DNA of 64,000 bases from Pontixanthobacter rizhaonensis (GCF_012972675.1 NZ_JABCRE010000002.1:1167001-1231000), one strand, 5' to 3'; counted from the first letter of the stretch, positions 27,731 through 37,339 are shown. Program-made: numbers and translations. Notes: generated from the sequence alone by a model not told the origin.

Positions 27731-28955
27731 TGCGCTCACCTGTAGACAGGTCGAAACCACAAATGCTCGCTAACGGGGAGAGCATCGCAGACCAACTTTG
27801 TTCTGTGGTCACATAACGCCGAGCGGCTGCGGCCATTTGCAGTGATTTAGGCCCGTCGGATAGAAGATCCAACGCAGCAGCGATGAGGTCTTGATCATCG
27901 TCACCAATCGCGAAGTGATCGCCATCGACTGCATCAATGCCGGTTGCCGCTTCGCTGGATAGCACAACTGGCCGCGCCATAGCCATGGCCTCCAGAACTT
28001 TGTTCTGGACACCCCGCGCAATCTCGAGCGGCGCCATGACGATATCCGCTCCGGCTAGAAACGGTCGGACATCAGGCACTTCGCCCCAAACGCGAATACC
28101 ATCCTGACCATCCCGCGCAGTCAATTTGCTAACGGGTGCACGGCCAACAAGGTGGAACGTAGCATCCGGATGAACCGCTCGGATGGCTGGAAGGATGCGA
28201 TCCATCACACGGATGGCAGCGCCGATATTGGGTGCGTAATCCATCTGGCCTGTAAACACGATGTTTGGCCCAGTGGATGCAGCAAGGTCCGGCTGTGGTG
28301 CGACTGTTGATGGATTGAAGAAGTCGAAATCAATGCCGTTGCGAATAGCGGCTACCTGATGCGCCGCCGGATCAGATATTCGGGAACGGAATAGCTCCGC
28401 CTCGACATCACTGATCAAAACGGTTGTATCCGCTCTGTCAGATAGTGCCTCTTCAACGCCAGACAGTAGCTTGCCTTCACGGGCATCAATCCAGCGTCTG
28501 GGCCAAGAACCGTCTTTGGCATATGCTTCAAATTTTGCGGAATCCACATCGCACAGATCAACAACAACACGGCCTTTGAATGAAGCCGGGATATACTGAC
28601 CCATCTGGCCGGAAAATACGACAATGGTTTGGATGGTTTGTTGGCGCAATGTGCGTCCAACCCAATCATGAATATCCCGATGTCCGAAGGCCGTCAGGCT
28701 TACCGGGTTGCCCGAAGCCAATGCTTCCAGACCTGCTCGAACCATCGATTTTGATCGGCGCACAAGGCAATGGCTTGATGCCACCGCCGCCAGCTCGTGC
28801 TCATGGGTAAAGTCAGCGTCTGTATCACCAAAACACGCCACGTGGACGGCCGCGATGTCAGCCAGAGACTTTAGCAAATGATGAGACCGGATTTTGTCAC
28901 CACGATCAGGCGGAAATGGCATCCGGTGTGCCAAAAACAGAATGTCACCCATCAT
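27720..28955 (-). CDS. XrtA-associated glycosyltransferase (TIGR03087 type)
   Basis: The 411-residue GT4-like glycosyltransferase starts DILFLAHRMPFPPDRGDKIR, a stretch highly typical of the group linked to PEP-CTERM/XrtA loci. The C-terminal GT-B domain carries IVFTGQMDYAPN, HLVGRAP and a donor-site APLEIARGVQNKVLEAMAM. It would add a sugar to the lipid-linked exopolysaccharide unit at the inner membrane. The start at 28955 overlaps the FemAB-like gene by four bases (ATGATG on its TGA); the second ATG at 28952 is an alternative. Upstream in-frame codons were rejected. Confidence 0.9.
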   Translation of the reverse strand: MMGDILFLAHRMPFPPDRGDKIRSHHLLKSLADIAAVHVACFGDTDADFTHEHELAAVASSHCLVRRSKSMVRAGLEALASGNPVSLTAFGHRDIHDWVGRTLRQQTIQTIVVFSGQMGQYIPASFKGRVVVDLCDVDSAKFEAYAKDGSWPRRWIDAREGKLLSGVEEALSDRADTTVLISDVEAELFRSRISDPAAHQVAAIRNGIDFDFFNPSTVAPQPDLAASTGPNIVFTGQMDYAPNIGAAIRVMDRILPAIRAVHPDATFHLVGRAPVSKLTARDGQDGIRVWGEVPDVRPFLAGADIVMAPLEIARGVQNKVLEAMAMARPVVLSSEAATGIDAVDGDHFAIGDDDQDLIAAALDLLSDGPKSLQMAAAARRYVTTEQSWSAMLSPLASICGFDLSTGERNAA

Positions 28956-30016
28956 GCCAATCCCTTGGCAATCATGGGTCCTATCAAATTGGCAACTGGC
29001 AGAGGGAGCTTCTTCCACAAAGCGATCTTCGCGGAATATGCTTCATTATTCGGATTGATATCGCGGCGCTGGTGCCCTGCGGCGGTCCAGCTTGCATAGG
29101 CAAGCGGTTCTGGCTCGAAACCCCAGTTCTTCTTGTAAGAATACGGCCCACTGCCAGTTTTGGATCGACCAAAGTCAAACCGGTCACAGCCCCGTTTCCG
29201 GGCGTGGCACATAAGCTCGTAATACATCCGCTCATTTGCGCGCAGATGGCGGGCGGCAAAGGTACCCCCACCCCAATATGGATATACTGTATTTTGGTGA
29301 TAGAGGGACAATACGCTCGCCACAGGAATGTTGTTATTCCAGACCGTCAAAATATCCGCCTGTTTACCAAACGTGCAAAGCACCGCATTGAACAGGCTGC
29401 GCGGAAACACCGGCGTACCCAGATTATGCACGCTTTGGGCATATACTGAGTAATGCGCGGCACGGTCGCGCTCTAAAGTTCCGACGGTAACTTTGAGATC
29501 GTTCTTAAGGCTCTTACGTACTTCAGCGCGCTGTTTACGCGGTACGGCGAGCAACTGAGCCTCATCATCATCGGCCAAATCACTGACAAAGCCGCAGTGG
29601 CTATCGTTCCACGAATTCCAATCCGCCGGGGCATGGCCGCCGCGCAGTTCGACTGTCGGGCAAGATGACCGGATCGCGAGTTCCTCAGCCATGCGGCACA
29701 AATTTTCAGCGGTTTCCGGTGTCTCTGCGAGTGGTCCGCCATCCACCCCGAACCCGCTCGATACTAGAGCGCGACCGAAGATCGGCGAATGGGCCTCTGT
29801 CAATGGCAACCAACCCGTCAGCTGGCCACATTTCTCGGCCACGATCCCAGTTGCTTTCTGGCCTGTACCCTTGGCAATGGCTTGTAACCATGCAGGACGG
29901 TGGAAAGGTGTCCCGCGCATCTCTGCGACAAAGCCCTCCAGCCGCGCCAGTTCACCTGGGTCGCGAAGATCAACGAGGGAAACGCTTTCAGTGCTCAAGG
30001 GGAATGGCGCATTCAT
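28952..30016 (-). CDS. XrtA-associated FemAB-like protein (TIGR03019 type)
   Basis: The 354-residue protein has the double-GNAT fold expected of FemAB-type peptidyltransferases. Visible marks are VPRKQRAEVRKSLKNDL in the middle and the C-terminal RFDFGRSKTGSGPYSYKKNWG, the most conserved part of the XrtA-linked subgroup. FemAB relatives move aminoacyl groups from charged tRNA, but the acceptor here is not known; transfer onto the exopolysaccharide or its lipid carrier is inferred. It overlaps both neighbours by four bases. Confidence 0.88.
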   Translation of the reverse strand: MNAPFPLSTESVSLVDLRDPGELARLEGFVAEMRGTPFHRPAWLQAIAKGTGQKATGIVAEKCGQLTGWLPLTEAHSPIFGRALVSSGFGVDGGPLAETPETAENLCRMAEELAIRSSCPTVELRGGHAPADWNSWNDSHCGFVSDLADDDEAQLLAVPRKQRAEVRKSLKNDLKVTVGTLERDRAAHYSVYAQSVHNLGTPVFPRSLFNAVLCTFGKQADILTVWNNNIPVASVLSLYHQNTVYPYWGGGTFAARHLRANERMYYELMCHARKRGCDRFDFGRSKTGSGPYSYKKNWGFEPEPLAYASWTAAGHQRRDINPNNEAYSAKIALWKKLPLPVANLIGPMIAKGLA

Positions 30017-30936
30017 GCTGGTTCGACTTGTACCGTTTTTAGGAATGCACGGCTATCCAGCTCGGTCGCCAATGCAGCTTCACGGAAGGCAATCAGATCC
30101 ATTCTGCCCCATGCAAAGTCTTCCACCAGTTTCGTTAGCTTGGGCGCCATCTTGTCCAGATTGGTATAATGCCGCAGCCGTGATTTTACCGGTGCTCCTG
30201 GTACACGCGGTTGATCGGGATCAACCTCCCAAGGGTGAAAATAGAATATTGCCGGACGCTGGTCTTGGGTATTCACTTGCCGAATAGCCCAACGCGAAAA
30301 TGCATATGGCAGGACGCGGAAGAAACCTCCGCCGCCGGCTGCAACGCGCTTACCGCCTAATATGGCCGTCGTTACCGGTATTTCGATCAGGTCAGACGTT
30401 GATAGCGGCTTAAATGCAAAGCGCGGCGCATCACGCCAACCGTAATGGTCATGAACGATCGGAGCGACACTGGAAGAATAGCTATATCCCTGCTCGGCCA
30501 GTTCTTCATAGGCCCAAGGAGTACGCTGATCGATAGAAAAGCTTGGCGCACGGTAACCGCTGACACGCTGGCCAGTGGTGTCTTCCAATATCTTGCGAGC
30601 CTTTAGGATGTCTTCCCCAAAAGCTTTGCGGTCAAAATTGAACACGCGCGCGTGATCATAGCCGTGACTGGCGATTTCATGGCCTGATTGCGCAATGCGC
30701 CGCATAATTGGTGCTGCGCGCTCCGCCACCCAGCCGAGTGTAAAGAAGGTAGCCTTGACGCCGGCAGCATCAAAAAGGTCAAGAATACGCGCCACATTAT
30801 CTTCAACGCGTAACGCCAGATTATCCCAGTCATCACGGGCAATCACATCTTCAAATGCCCCGACTTGAAACCAGTCTTCAACATCAACCGACAAGCCGTT
30901 GACGATCGGTGCAGGCGTAATTTCCGAATGTTCCAT
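30013..30936 (-). CDS. XrtA-associated polysaccharide deacetylase (DUF3473, TIGR03006 type)
   Basis: The 307-residue protein has a NodB-type deacetylase domain with the metal/base residues in SVDVEDWFQ (Asp18, Asp20) and SHGYDH, and the substrate loop GYRAPSFSI. A C-terminal DUF3473 extension contains FYFHPWE. It has no signal peptide, so it probably acts on lipid-linked intermediates in the cytoplasm, removing N-acetyl groups. It overlaps the FemAB-like gene by four bases and follows the ATPase gene by 12. Confidence 0.91.
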   Translation of the reverse strand: MEHSEITPAPIVNGLSVDVEDWFQVGAFEDVIARDDWDNLALRVEDNVARILDLFDAAGVKATFFTLGWVAERAAPIMRRIAQSGHEIASHGYDHARVFNFDRKAFGEDILKARKILEDTTGQRVSGYRAPSFSIDQRTPWAYEELAEQGYSYSSSVAPIVHDHYGWRDAPRFAFKPLSTSDLIEIPVTTAILGGKRVAAGGGGFFRVLPYAFSRWAIRQVNTQDQRPAIFYFHPWEVDPDQPRVPGAPVKSRLRHYTNLDKMAPKLTKLVEDFAWGRMDLIAFREAALATELDSRAFLKTVQVEPA

Positions 30937-30948
30937 CGGCCCTACCCC

Positions 30949-32106
30949 CTACGCCGCGACGCGAGGAGGAGTACCGCTTTCGACCCACTCGATCAGCATT
31001 GTCAGAATATGGCGAACCATACGCTCTTGCTCCTCAAGTCGGGCTTCAAGGGTAGCGATTTTTTCAACGGTTTCAGCTGGGACATTGCTACCGCCACTTT
31101 CTTCCACCTTGCGTGAAAGCTCGACAACAGCCTGCTGTAGCTCGACAATCTGGGCATCGCGCTCTGCCAAAGCGCCAGCAAGATCTGCCGGTGCGGCTGC
31201 GGCGACCTGCGGTGCCCCCATATGCTTGACCGGGCCCGGTGCTGGCGCAGGCGCCAGTTTCTGCATCGGCTTAGGCGCAGCTTCAGGAAACGTGTTGTCG
31301 CTCTGCATCTCTTTGAGAACAGAACTCAACATTGCATTATCAATACGGGTGCGTTGTTCGACAGCGCCGAGCAACAGCAAACGCGTGACAACTTGGTTGA
31401 CCCGGCGCGGGATACCATCAGTTGCTTCATAGAGGCCCGCGAAGACACGTTGATCGAAATCGGGATTGCCTTCCCAACCAACACATTCAAGACGGTGCTT
31501 GATGTAGGGTTCTATTTCGCCTGGCTCCATTGAGCCGAGGTGATGCGCAGCAATAACCCGCTGACGGAGTTGCTCCAATTCGCTATGTTCAGCCAGAACT
31601 TGTTTGAACTCTGGTTGCCCCAGCAGCAGCACCTGCAGCAGCGGGTGTGAACCGAGTTGGAAGTTCGACAGCATCCGCAGCTCTTCCAGCGCTTCCACAG
31701 AAAGGTTCTGGGATTCGTCGACAACAAGCATCGTCCGGCGGCCTTCACGCGCTTCCTCGTGCAAGAAGTTCTCGATTGCACCGAGCGCAGTCGCCTTGTC
31801 ATGACCTTCGACTTCCAGACCGAAGCTTTGGGCAGCAATATGGACAAGTTCATCGCCATCAAGATTGCTGGTCACAACTTGACCGACAGTCATCTGATTG
31901 CGGTCAATCTTCTGCATCAAGTGAGCAACGAGAGTTGATTTACCCGCACCGACTTCACCGGTGATGACAATGAAGCCCTCGCTCTGCGCCATGCCATAGC
32001 CCAAGTATGACAGCGCCTTGCGGTGCGTCGCACTCTCGAAATAAAAATTCGGATCTGGGGTCAGCTGGAACGGGCGCGCCGTCAAACCATAAAAATCGTC
32101 AAACAT
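30949..32106 (-). CDS. XrtA-associated AAA ATPase (ExeA-like, TIGR03015 type)
   Basis: The 385-residue protein begins FYGLTARPFQLTPDPNFYF, the standard opening of this family. Walker A is GEVGAGKS (residues 50-57) and Walker B is MLVVDESQNL. Residues 290-385 are Ala/Pro-rich and then predict a coiled coil (AERDAQIVELQQAVVELSRK). It resembles ExeA, which helps assemble a secretin; here it probably assists assembly or gating of the export complex. The order beta-barrel, ATPase, deacetylase is typical of XrtA loci. Confidence 0.92.
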   Translation of the reverse strand: MFDDFYGLTARPFQLTPDPNFYFESATHRKALSYLGYGMAQSEGFIVITGEVGAGKSTLVAHLMQKIDRNQMTVGQVVTSNLDGDELVHIAAQSFGLEVEGHDKATALGAIENFLHEEAREGRRTMLVVDESQNLSVEALEELRMLSNFQLGSHPLLQVLLLGQPEFKQVLAEHSELEQLRQRVIAAHHLGSMEPGEIEPYIKHRLECVGWEGNPDFDQRVFAGLYEATDGIPRRVNQVVTRLLLLGAVEQRTRIDNAMLSSVLKEMQSDNTFPEAAPKPMQKLAPAPAPGPVKHMGAPQVAAAAPADLAGALAERDAQIVELQQAVVELSRKVEESGGSNVPAETVEKIATLEARLEEQERMVRHILTMLIEWVESGTPPRVAA

Positions 32107-32124
32107 TCTGAATTATCCCCTGGA

Positions 32125-33807
32125 TCAGAAATCGTACCGCAGGCCAAGCAAGGCCGACGCAGTGGTGAAGTCTTCGCTCGCGATGTCGCTATCGAGATGA
32201 TCAACAGAAATCGCTGCGCGCGCTGACAAACGAGAAGTTAGGTTCCGGCGATAAGCAGCAGAAGCGCCAACGGCCAAGACGTCACCCGACAAGTCAAACC
32301 CGCTCTGGATCAATGTCGCATACGCATTGGTTGAGAAGCTTGAATTGCGGTCGATCTGGCCGTTCAGGAAGACTGTTCCGTAGTAGCTTTCATCAACGGT
32401 GCCATTTGCAGCTGCCAGAACAGTATTGTTGCCAGCAATGAACTCACGTTCATCATATCCGGCGCCTACACCTGCTGTTAGCCCCCCGACAGTTGCCTGG
32501 TAACCAAGACCTACACCGCGGGACCGGAATACCGATGACCGGACAGAGCCAAACGCACTACCAAGGTTGGCTGTGCCGTCTGCACCGGTAACGCTGCCGG
32601 TAAAGTCACCCGTCAATGGATTACGATTGGCGGCAAATTGCGTCGGGAGATTCGCGAGCGCGTTGTTGAGCTGTGAACCGAAGCCTGAAACTGTGTCGTA
32701 CACGTTGACGCTGAACGAACTGCGGCTGTCAGGAGCCCAAGCGAAATTGCCGTAATACGTCGTTGAGTCATAGCGGCGGCCAACGGTTGCTTCCAAGCTT
32801 GTTCGCGCACTTGGACGCCAAGCTACACCGACATCCCAGATGAGGCCGGAAACGTCATATGCCAACTGGCGCGGCTGCGATGTGTCAGTGACCAAACGGC
32901 CATCATCACCCACAACAGGGTCTCCGTTGACGTCAAGCAGCGCGTCCCGGCTGGACACTCCAACATCTTCATAGCCGACCCCGCCAACAACGGCGAAGGT
33001 GGTCGTAATTGGAACGGTCACGTCGCCGCGGACGTAAACATCGCGCACACGCTGATCGAGGTTGGAGATATCTTCTTGGTCCCAACCCGCTTCAACGCCG
33101 ACGCCGACTGGTAAAGCACGCCCTGCGGGTGTTTCCAAACGCAATGCGGCGCTCTGGTTGATACTGTCATCAAATACGTCGAGCGCTTGAGCACCCGGCG
33201 CTGCGACAATTGCATCGGGTTGTTCGACGCGGGTATAGCCGATGCGGTAGTTTGCATCGATGTTTACCGGTCCAGCTTCGGTGCTAAGCGTCGGCCCGGC
33301 ATAAGCAGAATATGTCCGTGTTTCTGTATTGTCGCCGTTCAGAGCGTTGAACGTGGCGCCGCCATTGCCATCAACCCGTGTACGGGCGGCCAAAGCGCCA
33401 GCTTCGACGGTCAGTGCGCCGGGGACAACCGAGGCATAACCGCGGGCAATACCGGTAAGAGTGTCACTATCGAGAGCGTCATCATCATACCCGATGTTGC
33501 GCTCGTATCGAAGCGAGACCGAACCGCCATTGTTGCGGCCTGTAACAGAGGCATCAACCCCGGCAGCGATCTGCGTGTAGGTCACGACATCATCGCCAGG
33601 AGACAGCTCCGCAACACCGATCTGCGAGACCTCAATGTAGGGGTCGATCCGCACACGGCTGGAGCGCTGGCCTTGGCTGCCGGACTGGCTTTCTTCGCCG
33701 CCGGTCACGCCGTCTCCGAAATCTCCGCCGAAATCCTGCGCGACGGTTGGCGCTGAAAAGCCGATGGCTGCGATGGCGCCTAGCGCCAGAATGGTGTATT
33801 TAGTCAT
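32125..33807 (-). CDS. XrtA/EPS-associated outer-membrane beta-barrel (TIGR03016-like)
   Basis: The 560-residue protein has a signal peptide ending TVAQ (about residue 23), a Gly/Ser/Gln-rich linker to residue 50, then strand-rich sequence with many Thr, Asp and Tyr. It ends in LLGLRYDF, with the terminal Phe used for barrel insertion by BamA. The position between the tyrosine kinase and the ATPase matches the family of PEP-CTERM-system outer-membrane proteins. It probably serves export or anchoring of exopolysaccharide. Family membership is argued from position and character, less from motifs. Confidence 0.8.
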   Translation of the reverse strand: MTKYTILALGAIAAIGFSAPTVAQDFGGDFGDGVTGGEESQSGSQGQRSSRVRIDPYIEVSQIGVAELSPGDDVVTYTQIAAGVDASVTGRNNGGSVSLRYERNIGYDDDALDSDTLTGIARGYASVVPGALTVEAGALAARTRVDGNGGATFNALNGDNTETRTYSAYAGPTLSTEAGPVNIDANYRIGYTRVEQPDAIVAAPGAQALDVFDDSINQSAALRLETPAGRALPVGVGVEAGWDQEDISNLDQRVRDVYVRGDVTVPITTTFAVVGGVGYEDVGVSSRDALLDVNGDPVVGDDGRLVTDTSQPRQLAYDVSGLIWDVGVAWRPSARTSLEATVGRRYDSTTYYGNFAWAPDSRSSFSVNVYDTVSGFGSQLNNALANLPTQFAANRNPLTGDFTGSVTGADGTANLGSAFGSVRSSVFRSRGVGLGYQATVGGLTAGVGAGYDEREFIAGNNTVLAAANGTVDESYYGTVFLNGQIDRNSSFSTNAYATLIQSGFDLSGDVLAVGASAAYRRNLTSRLSARAAISVDHLDSDIASEDFTTASALLGLRYDF

Positions 33808-33813
33808 GGCGGG

Positions 33814-34947
33814 TTATTCCCCATATCCATAGTAGGAGCCGAATTTACGGCCGCTTGGGCTGAACTGCGCCGCGTTAAGGAGCAGCTTGATATCCGGACA
33901 GGCAGAGAGGAGCTGACACGCATCCTCCAATGCAGATTGTCCGGTCTTGTCTGCACGGGCGACCAACAGCGCTTGTCCAACATGTTGGGCAAGCTCTGCT
34001 GCTGGTGATGCAGCCAGTGCAGGTGGAGTGTCGAAAATGACCATTCGGTTAGGTGCACCCATCGTAAACCGATCAAGCACTTCAGCCGTCCGGTCCGCAG
34101 CGAGATATTCGCTGTCCGAATTGGTCTGATTGCCAGCGGGTAGAACCCACAGACCCGGAATATCCGTACCGATCACAAGGTCTTCCGGTTTGATGGACGA
34201 ATCTGCGAGGCAATCCATGAACCCAGCGCCTTTTGGTAAGCCGAGCGTTGACAGAATTGACGGCTTGGCAAAATCGGCATCAACGAGCAGCACTTCGCTG
34301 TCACGTTCCGCAGCCATCGCAATCGCCAGGTTCGTCGAACAGAATGTCTTACCTTCGCCTGGATGCGGCGAGCAAACCAGAACACGGCGCGATTCCGCAG
34401 TCCCGCGTTCTCTGGCAGCGCTGAGTATCTTACGCTTCACAATCCGGAATTCTTCGATCAGCGCAGTGGTCGCGGCCTCGGGCACGATCATCCCCTGATC
34501 GCGCAAATGTTCGCGGTCGATCGGGAACTTTTTACCTGTCAGGGCAATCGGGCCGATCGACTGTTCGACCACCAAATCGGTAGATCCGCGCGGCACCGGC
34601 AGGTTTACTACGGGTGCAGCGGCATCGGCCACTGGTTCATACTCGGCAGGGACAGCCGGAACACGGGCTTCAGAAGAAGAACTCGCAGCAGGCTCTGCTG
34701 CAGGTTCGGCCTTCTGCTCTGGCGTTTCCACCGGAGCCGCAGTGCGTGCAGCAAGCTCTTCCTGCTTGTCTTGATCAGCCTTTTTGCGCGCTTTCGCCCG
34801 CTTCATTTCCCGCTCGGGGAGCTTCCCTTTGATCGGAGTTGCCTTGAACGGGTCAAAGCCAAACGCGCCACTTGCGCGCTCGAACAATGAGCTGTCCTTT
34901 GGCTCGTCACCGTCTTCAGGAAGAGGAATATTGCGATGTTCAGTCAT
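33814..34947 (-). CDS. XrtA-associated tyrosine autokinase (BY-kinase, TIGR03018 type)
   Basis: The 377-residue BY-kinase controls exopolysaccharide chain length with its membrane partner, encoded directly upstream. The catalytic domain has Walker A PHPGEGKT (residues 194-201, Lys200), Walker A' LLVDADF (Asp223, Asp225) and Walker B VIFDTPP. The C-terminus carries the Tyr cluster YYGYG for autophosphorylation. The first ~130 residues are charged and Ala/Pro/Glu-rich, likely disordered. The ATG at 34947 is chosen because GAGGAAA precedes it; an upstream in-frame extension overlaps the chain-length gene. Confidence 0.92.
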   Translation of the reverse strand: MTEHRNIPLPEDGDEPKDSSLFERASGAFGFDPFKATPIKGKLPEREMKRAKARKKADQDKQEELAARTAAPVETPEQKAEPAAEPAASSSSEARVPAVPAEYEPVADAAAPVVNLPVPRGSTDLVVEQSIGPIALTGKKFPIDREHLRDQGMIVPEAATTALIEEFRIVKRKILSAARERGTAESRRVLVCSPHPGEGKTFCSTNLAIAMAAERDSEVLLVDADFAKPSILSTLGLPKGAGFMDCLADSSIKPEDLVIGTDIPGLWVLPAGNQTNSDSEYLAADRTAEVLDRFTMGAPNRMVIFDTPPALAASPAAELAQHVGQALLVARADKTGQSALEDACQLLSACPDIKLLLNAAQFSPSGRKFGSYYGYGE

Positions 34948-34957
34948 AGCTGTTTCC

Positions 34958-36478
34958 TCACGCCACCATGCCGCGTTGGAGGAACTCCACCGCAAGAAGT
35001 AAGATGCAAAGCCCGCCCAAAGCGGCAGAGCCTGCGACGAAGTAGCGCATACGTTTGGCCCGTAACGCACGAGCAGAATCGGTCATCGTTTGTGAAATTG
35101 ATCCAAGTACCGGCAGGTCCAGTGACCGTTCCAACTTAGACGTTGTTGCGAACGTTGAGCGCAGTTGACCGATAGCAAAGGCGGCACCGACACCAGCGGC
35201 AATACCTGCAAACAGGACGCCAATCAGCAACAATGGCCGGTTGGGTGCCGAAGGTGACCGAGGCGTTGTTGGCGGATCAATCACTTCGAATTTGAACGAG
35301 CTCCGCTCATTCTCGACCTGGCCGCGCAGCTTCATTTCTTCACGATCTTGAAGCAGTTCGTCATATTTCTTTTTCAGAACTTCATAGTCGCGCCCGATCC
35401 GGTTCGCTTCTGCAGCAACTGCCGGTTCGTTAGATTGGCTGGCCATCAATCCAGACAGTTCTGAATTCAATGCCGCTTTACGCGATGCCAAAGCTTGCAC
35501 ATTGGCTTGACGCTCTGCCTTAATGGCAATCAGCGAACTATAAGCTGGGTTGGTTGACCCGACATTGTTCGGATTTTCATTGGCTGCTTGCGTTCTCAAT
35601 AGGCCAATCTGTTTTTCAAGAGCGACAACATCGGGATGGCTTGATGTCAAACCGCGTGCTTGAAGGGTTGCCATTTGGCCTTGCGCCTGTGCCAGCGCTG
35701 CACGCGCACCGCCTTGCGGACCAGCGGTGACCAATGTTCGCGGTGTACCCGCCAATTGACCGTTGATCGCAGCCAGAGCACTTTGCGCGGCTGCTAGATC
35801 AGCATCCACATCCCGCACATCCTTACGCAGTATTTGGACGCGGCTGGACAATGTAGTCGTACCGCCAATGAGGTCTGGATTTTCTGCTTCGAACGCCAGA
35901 CGGCGCGCTTCTGCAGCTTCCAGCTCCAATTTCCGTTCTTCCAATTGCTGGTCCAGGAAAACAATCGTTTCGGCAACGTCACCGCGATTACCTGCAAGGT
36001 TTTCTTCGCGGAAAATGTCGATCAATTTTTGAACAACACTTTGCGCCAGTTTGGCGTTGTCAGCATCAGACAGATCGCTCTGTCCGATCTCAGCCTTCAA
36101 TTCGAAAAGGTTGTCCTCTTCGCTTTTGACGGTGACCTTTTTGGTCAAACCCTCGATGGCGTTCTCCATCTCGAGCTGCGTAGTCACGCCGTCGCCGAGC
36201 CGGGTCGAACGAATCACTTTCTCAAGGTTGACGGAGCTCGCCAATGTCTGGCGGATACGCGTGATTTCACGCTCGGTCCCGCCAGCAATCTTCAATTGCT
36301 CCGCCAGGACATCATCCAATTGCACGTAAATGCGTGCTTCGGATTCGTACGCGTTGGGAATCAGTGCGACAATCAGCCACCCTAGAACACACACGCCCCA
36401 GGCGACCGCCAAAGCAAGCCAACGGCGTTGCCAGACAGTAAAAATCGCTGCGCGAAGATCTTCAAAGACTTCATTCAT
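34958..36478 (-). CDS. XrtA-associated chain-length determinant (Wzz/GNVR family, TIGR03007 type)
   Basis: The 506-residue inner-membrane protein has a helix at about residues 18-38, a long periplasmic region with coiled-coil stretches (about 170-210 and 320-390), and a second helix near 420-440 preceded by the Pro-rich PPTTPRSPSAPNRP motif of Wzz proteins. A third hydrophobic segment near 480-500 is typical of the XrtA subgroup. It sets polymer length and activates the kinase encoded ten bases downstream. Confidence 0.91.
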   Translation of the reverse strand: MNEVFEDLRAAIFTVWQRRWLALAVAWGVCVLGWLIVALIPNAYESEARIYVQLDDVLAEQLKIAGGTEREITRIRQTLASSVNLEKVIRSTRLGDGVTTQLEMENAIEGLTKKVTVKSEEDNLFELKAEIGQSDLSDADNAKLAQSVVQKLIDIFREENLAGNRGDVAETIVFLDQQLEERKLELEAAEARRLAFEAENPDLIGGTTTLSSRVQILRKDVRDVDADLAAAQSALAAINGQLAGTPRTLVTAGPQGGARAALAQAQGQMATLQARGLTSSHPDVVALEKQIGLLRTQAANENPNNVGSTNPAYSSLIAIKAERQANVQALASRKAALNSELSGLMASQSNEPAVAAEANRIGRDYEVLKKKYDELLQDREEMKLRGQVENERSSFKFEVIDPPTTPRSPSAPNRPLLLIGVLFAGIAAGVGAAFAIGQLRSTFATTSKLERSLDLPVLGSISQTMTDSARALRAKRMRYFVAGSAALGGLCILLLAVEFLQRGMVA

Positions 36479-36494
36479 AGGTCTAGCCGATCCC

Positions 36495-37136
36495 TCAGAA
36501 CATGCTTTCCGGGATAATGATCACATCACCCGGTTGGAGGAGAACATTGGCGCGTACATCGCCTTTGCGGAGCAAATCATTGAGCCGCAGCTTGTATTCT
36601 TCTTGGCGTGATGTGCCCTTGTTGAAGCGCACCAACTTTGCCTTATTGCCCGAAGCAAATTCTGACAGACCGCCAACGGCAATCATCGCGTCCAACACAG
36701 TCATATTCGCACGATATGGCAGAGAAGCAGGTTTGCTGGTCGCGCCGATGATGCGGATTTGCTGGCTGATCGCGCCTTTGGATTCGTTGACGATTACGGA
36801 GACCAGCGGCTCTTCAATATACTGGGACAGTTGAAGGCGAATGTCTTGCGCCAGCATCGTCGGTGTTTTTCCGACCGCTGGCATATCCGTAATAAGCGGT
36901 GTTGTGATCCGTCCATCGGGCCGGACCTGAATTTCCTCTGCACCAAGTTCCGGGTTACGCCACACGTGGATCGTGATGGTATCCAGCGCACCAATAATAT
37001 ATTCAGAGCTTGGCCCTTCTTGCATAGCAACAAAGGACGCTGGCGGCAGCTGCGTCCCACCACTGGCACAACCCGCCAGAGTCATTGCAGCCAACGCGCT
37101 GCCTGCGAGCAATTTCGGAAATCGGTTACTAATCAT
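36495..37136 (-). CDS. XrtA-associated polysaccharide export lipoprotein (Wza-like, TIGR03027 type)
   Basis: The 213-residue protein has a lipoprotein signal with LAGC (Cys23). The polysaccharide export domain follows (EYIIGALDTITIHVWRNPEL, VRPDGRITTPLI), then SLBB-type repeats (IRIIGATSKP). It is shorter than E. coli Wza and lacks the C-terminal membrane-spanning helix, as usual for this subgroup; the beta-barrel encoded downstream may supply the pore. It is the first gene of the EPS run, with AAGGA before the ATG and a 203-base gap upstream. Confidence 0.92.
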   Translation of the reverse strand: MISNRFPKLLAGSALAAMTLAGCASGGTQLPPASFVAMQEGPSSEYIIGALDTITIHVWRNPELGAEEIQVRPDGRITTPLITDMPAVGKTPTMLAQDIRLQLSQYIEEPLVSVIVNESKGAISQQIRIIGATSKPASLPYRANMTVLDAMIAVGGLSEFASGNKAKLVRFNKGTSRQEEYKLRLNDLLRKGDVRANVLLQPGDVIIIPESMF

Positions 37137-37297
37137 CTATGCGCATCCTTCCCAGTTAAGGGTCCCCTTGCGGGTCTTGGTGCGGGCTATTTTGTACAGA
37201 ATGGGAGCTACCCAGTTTCCATACACCCGCGATCTAGGATGCGTTTTCGTCAAAAAGGGTGAATATACCGTTAGCCTTTTTGTGTTTACCGGCGTTT

Positions 37298-37325
37298 AGT
37301 ATGGCACGGTCCCAAAGCGGGACAA
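37298..37325 (-). promoter_or_regulatory. Candidate EPS promoter with an inverted repeat in the -35/spacer
   Basis: Read on the minus strand, TTGTCC (37320-37325) and CATACT (37298-37303) are spaced by 16 bases. The inverted repeat GTCCC-x5-GGGAC (37309-37323) overlaps the -35 box and spacer, as an operator would. It would leave a leader of about 155 bases before the export gene. The same repeat could instead be a weak terminator stem of the PLP decarboxylase gene, but no T-run follows. Confidence 0.3.
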
Positions 37326-37339
37326 TTCTTGTTGAATGG

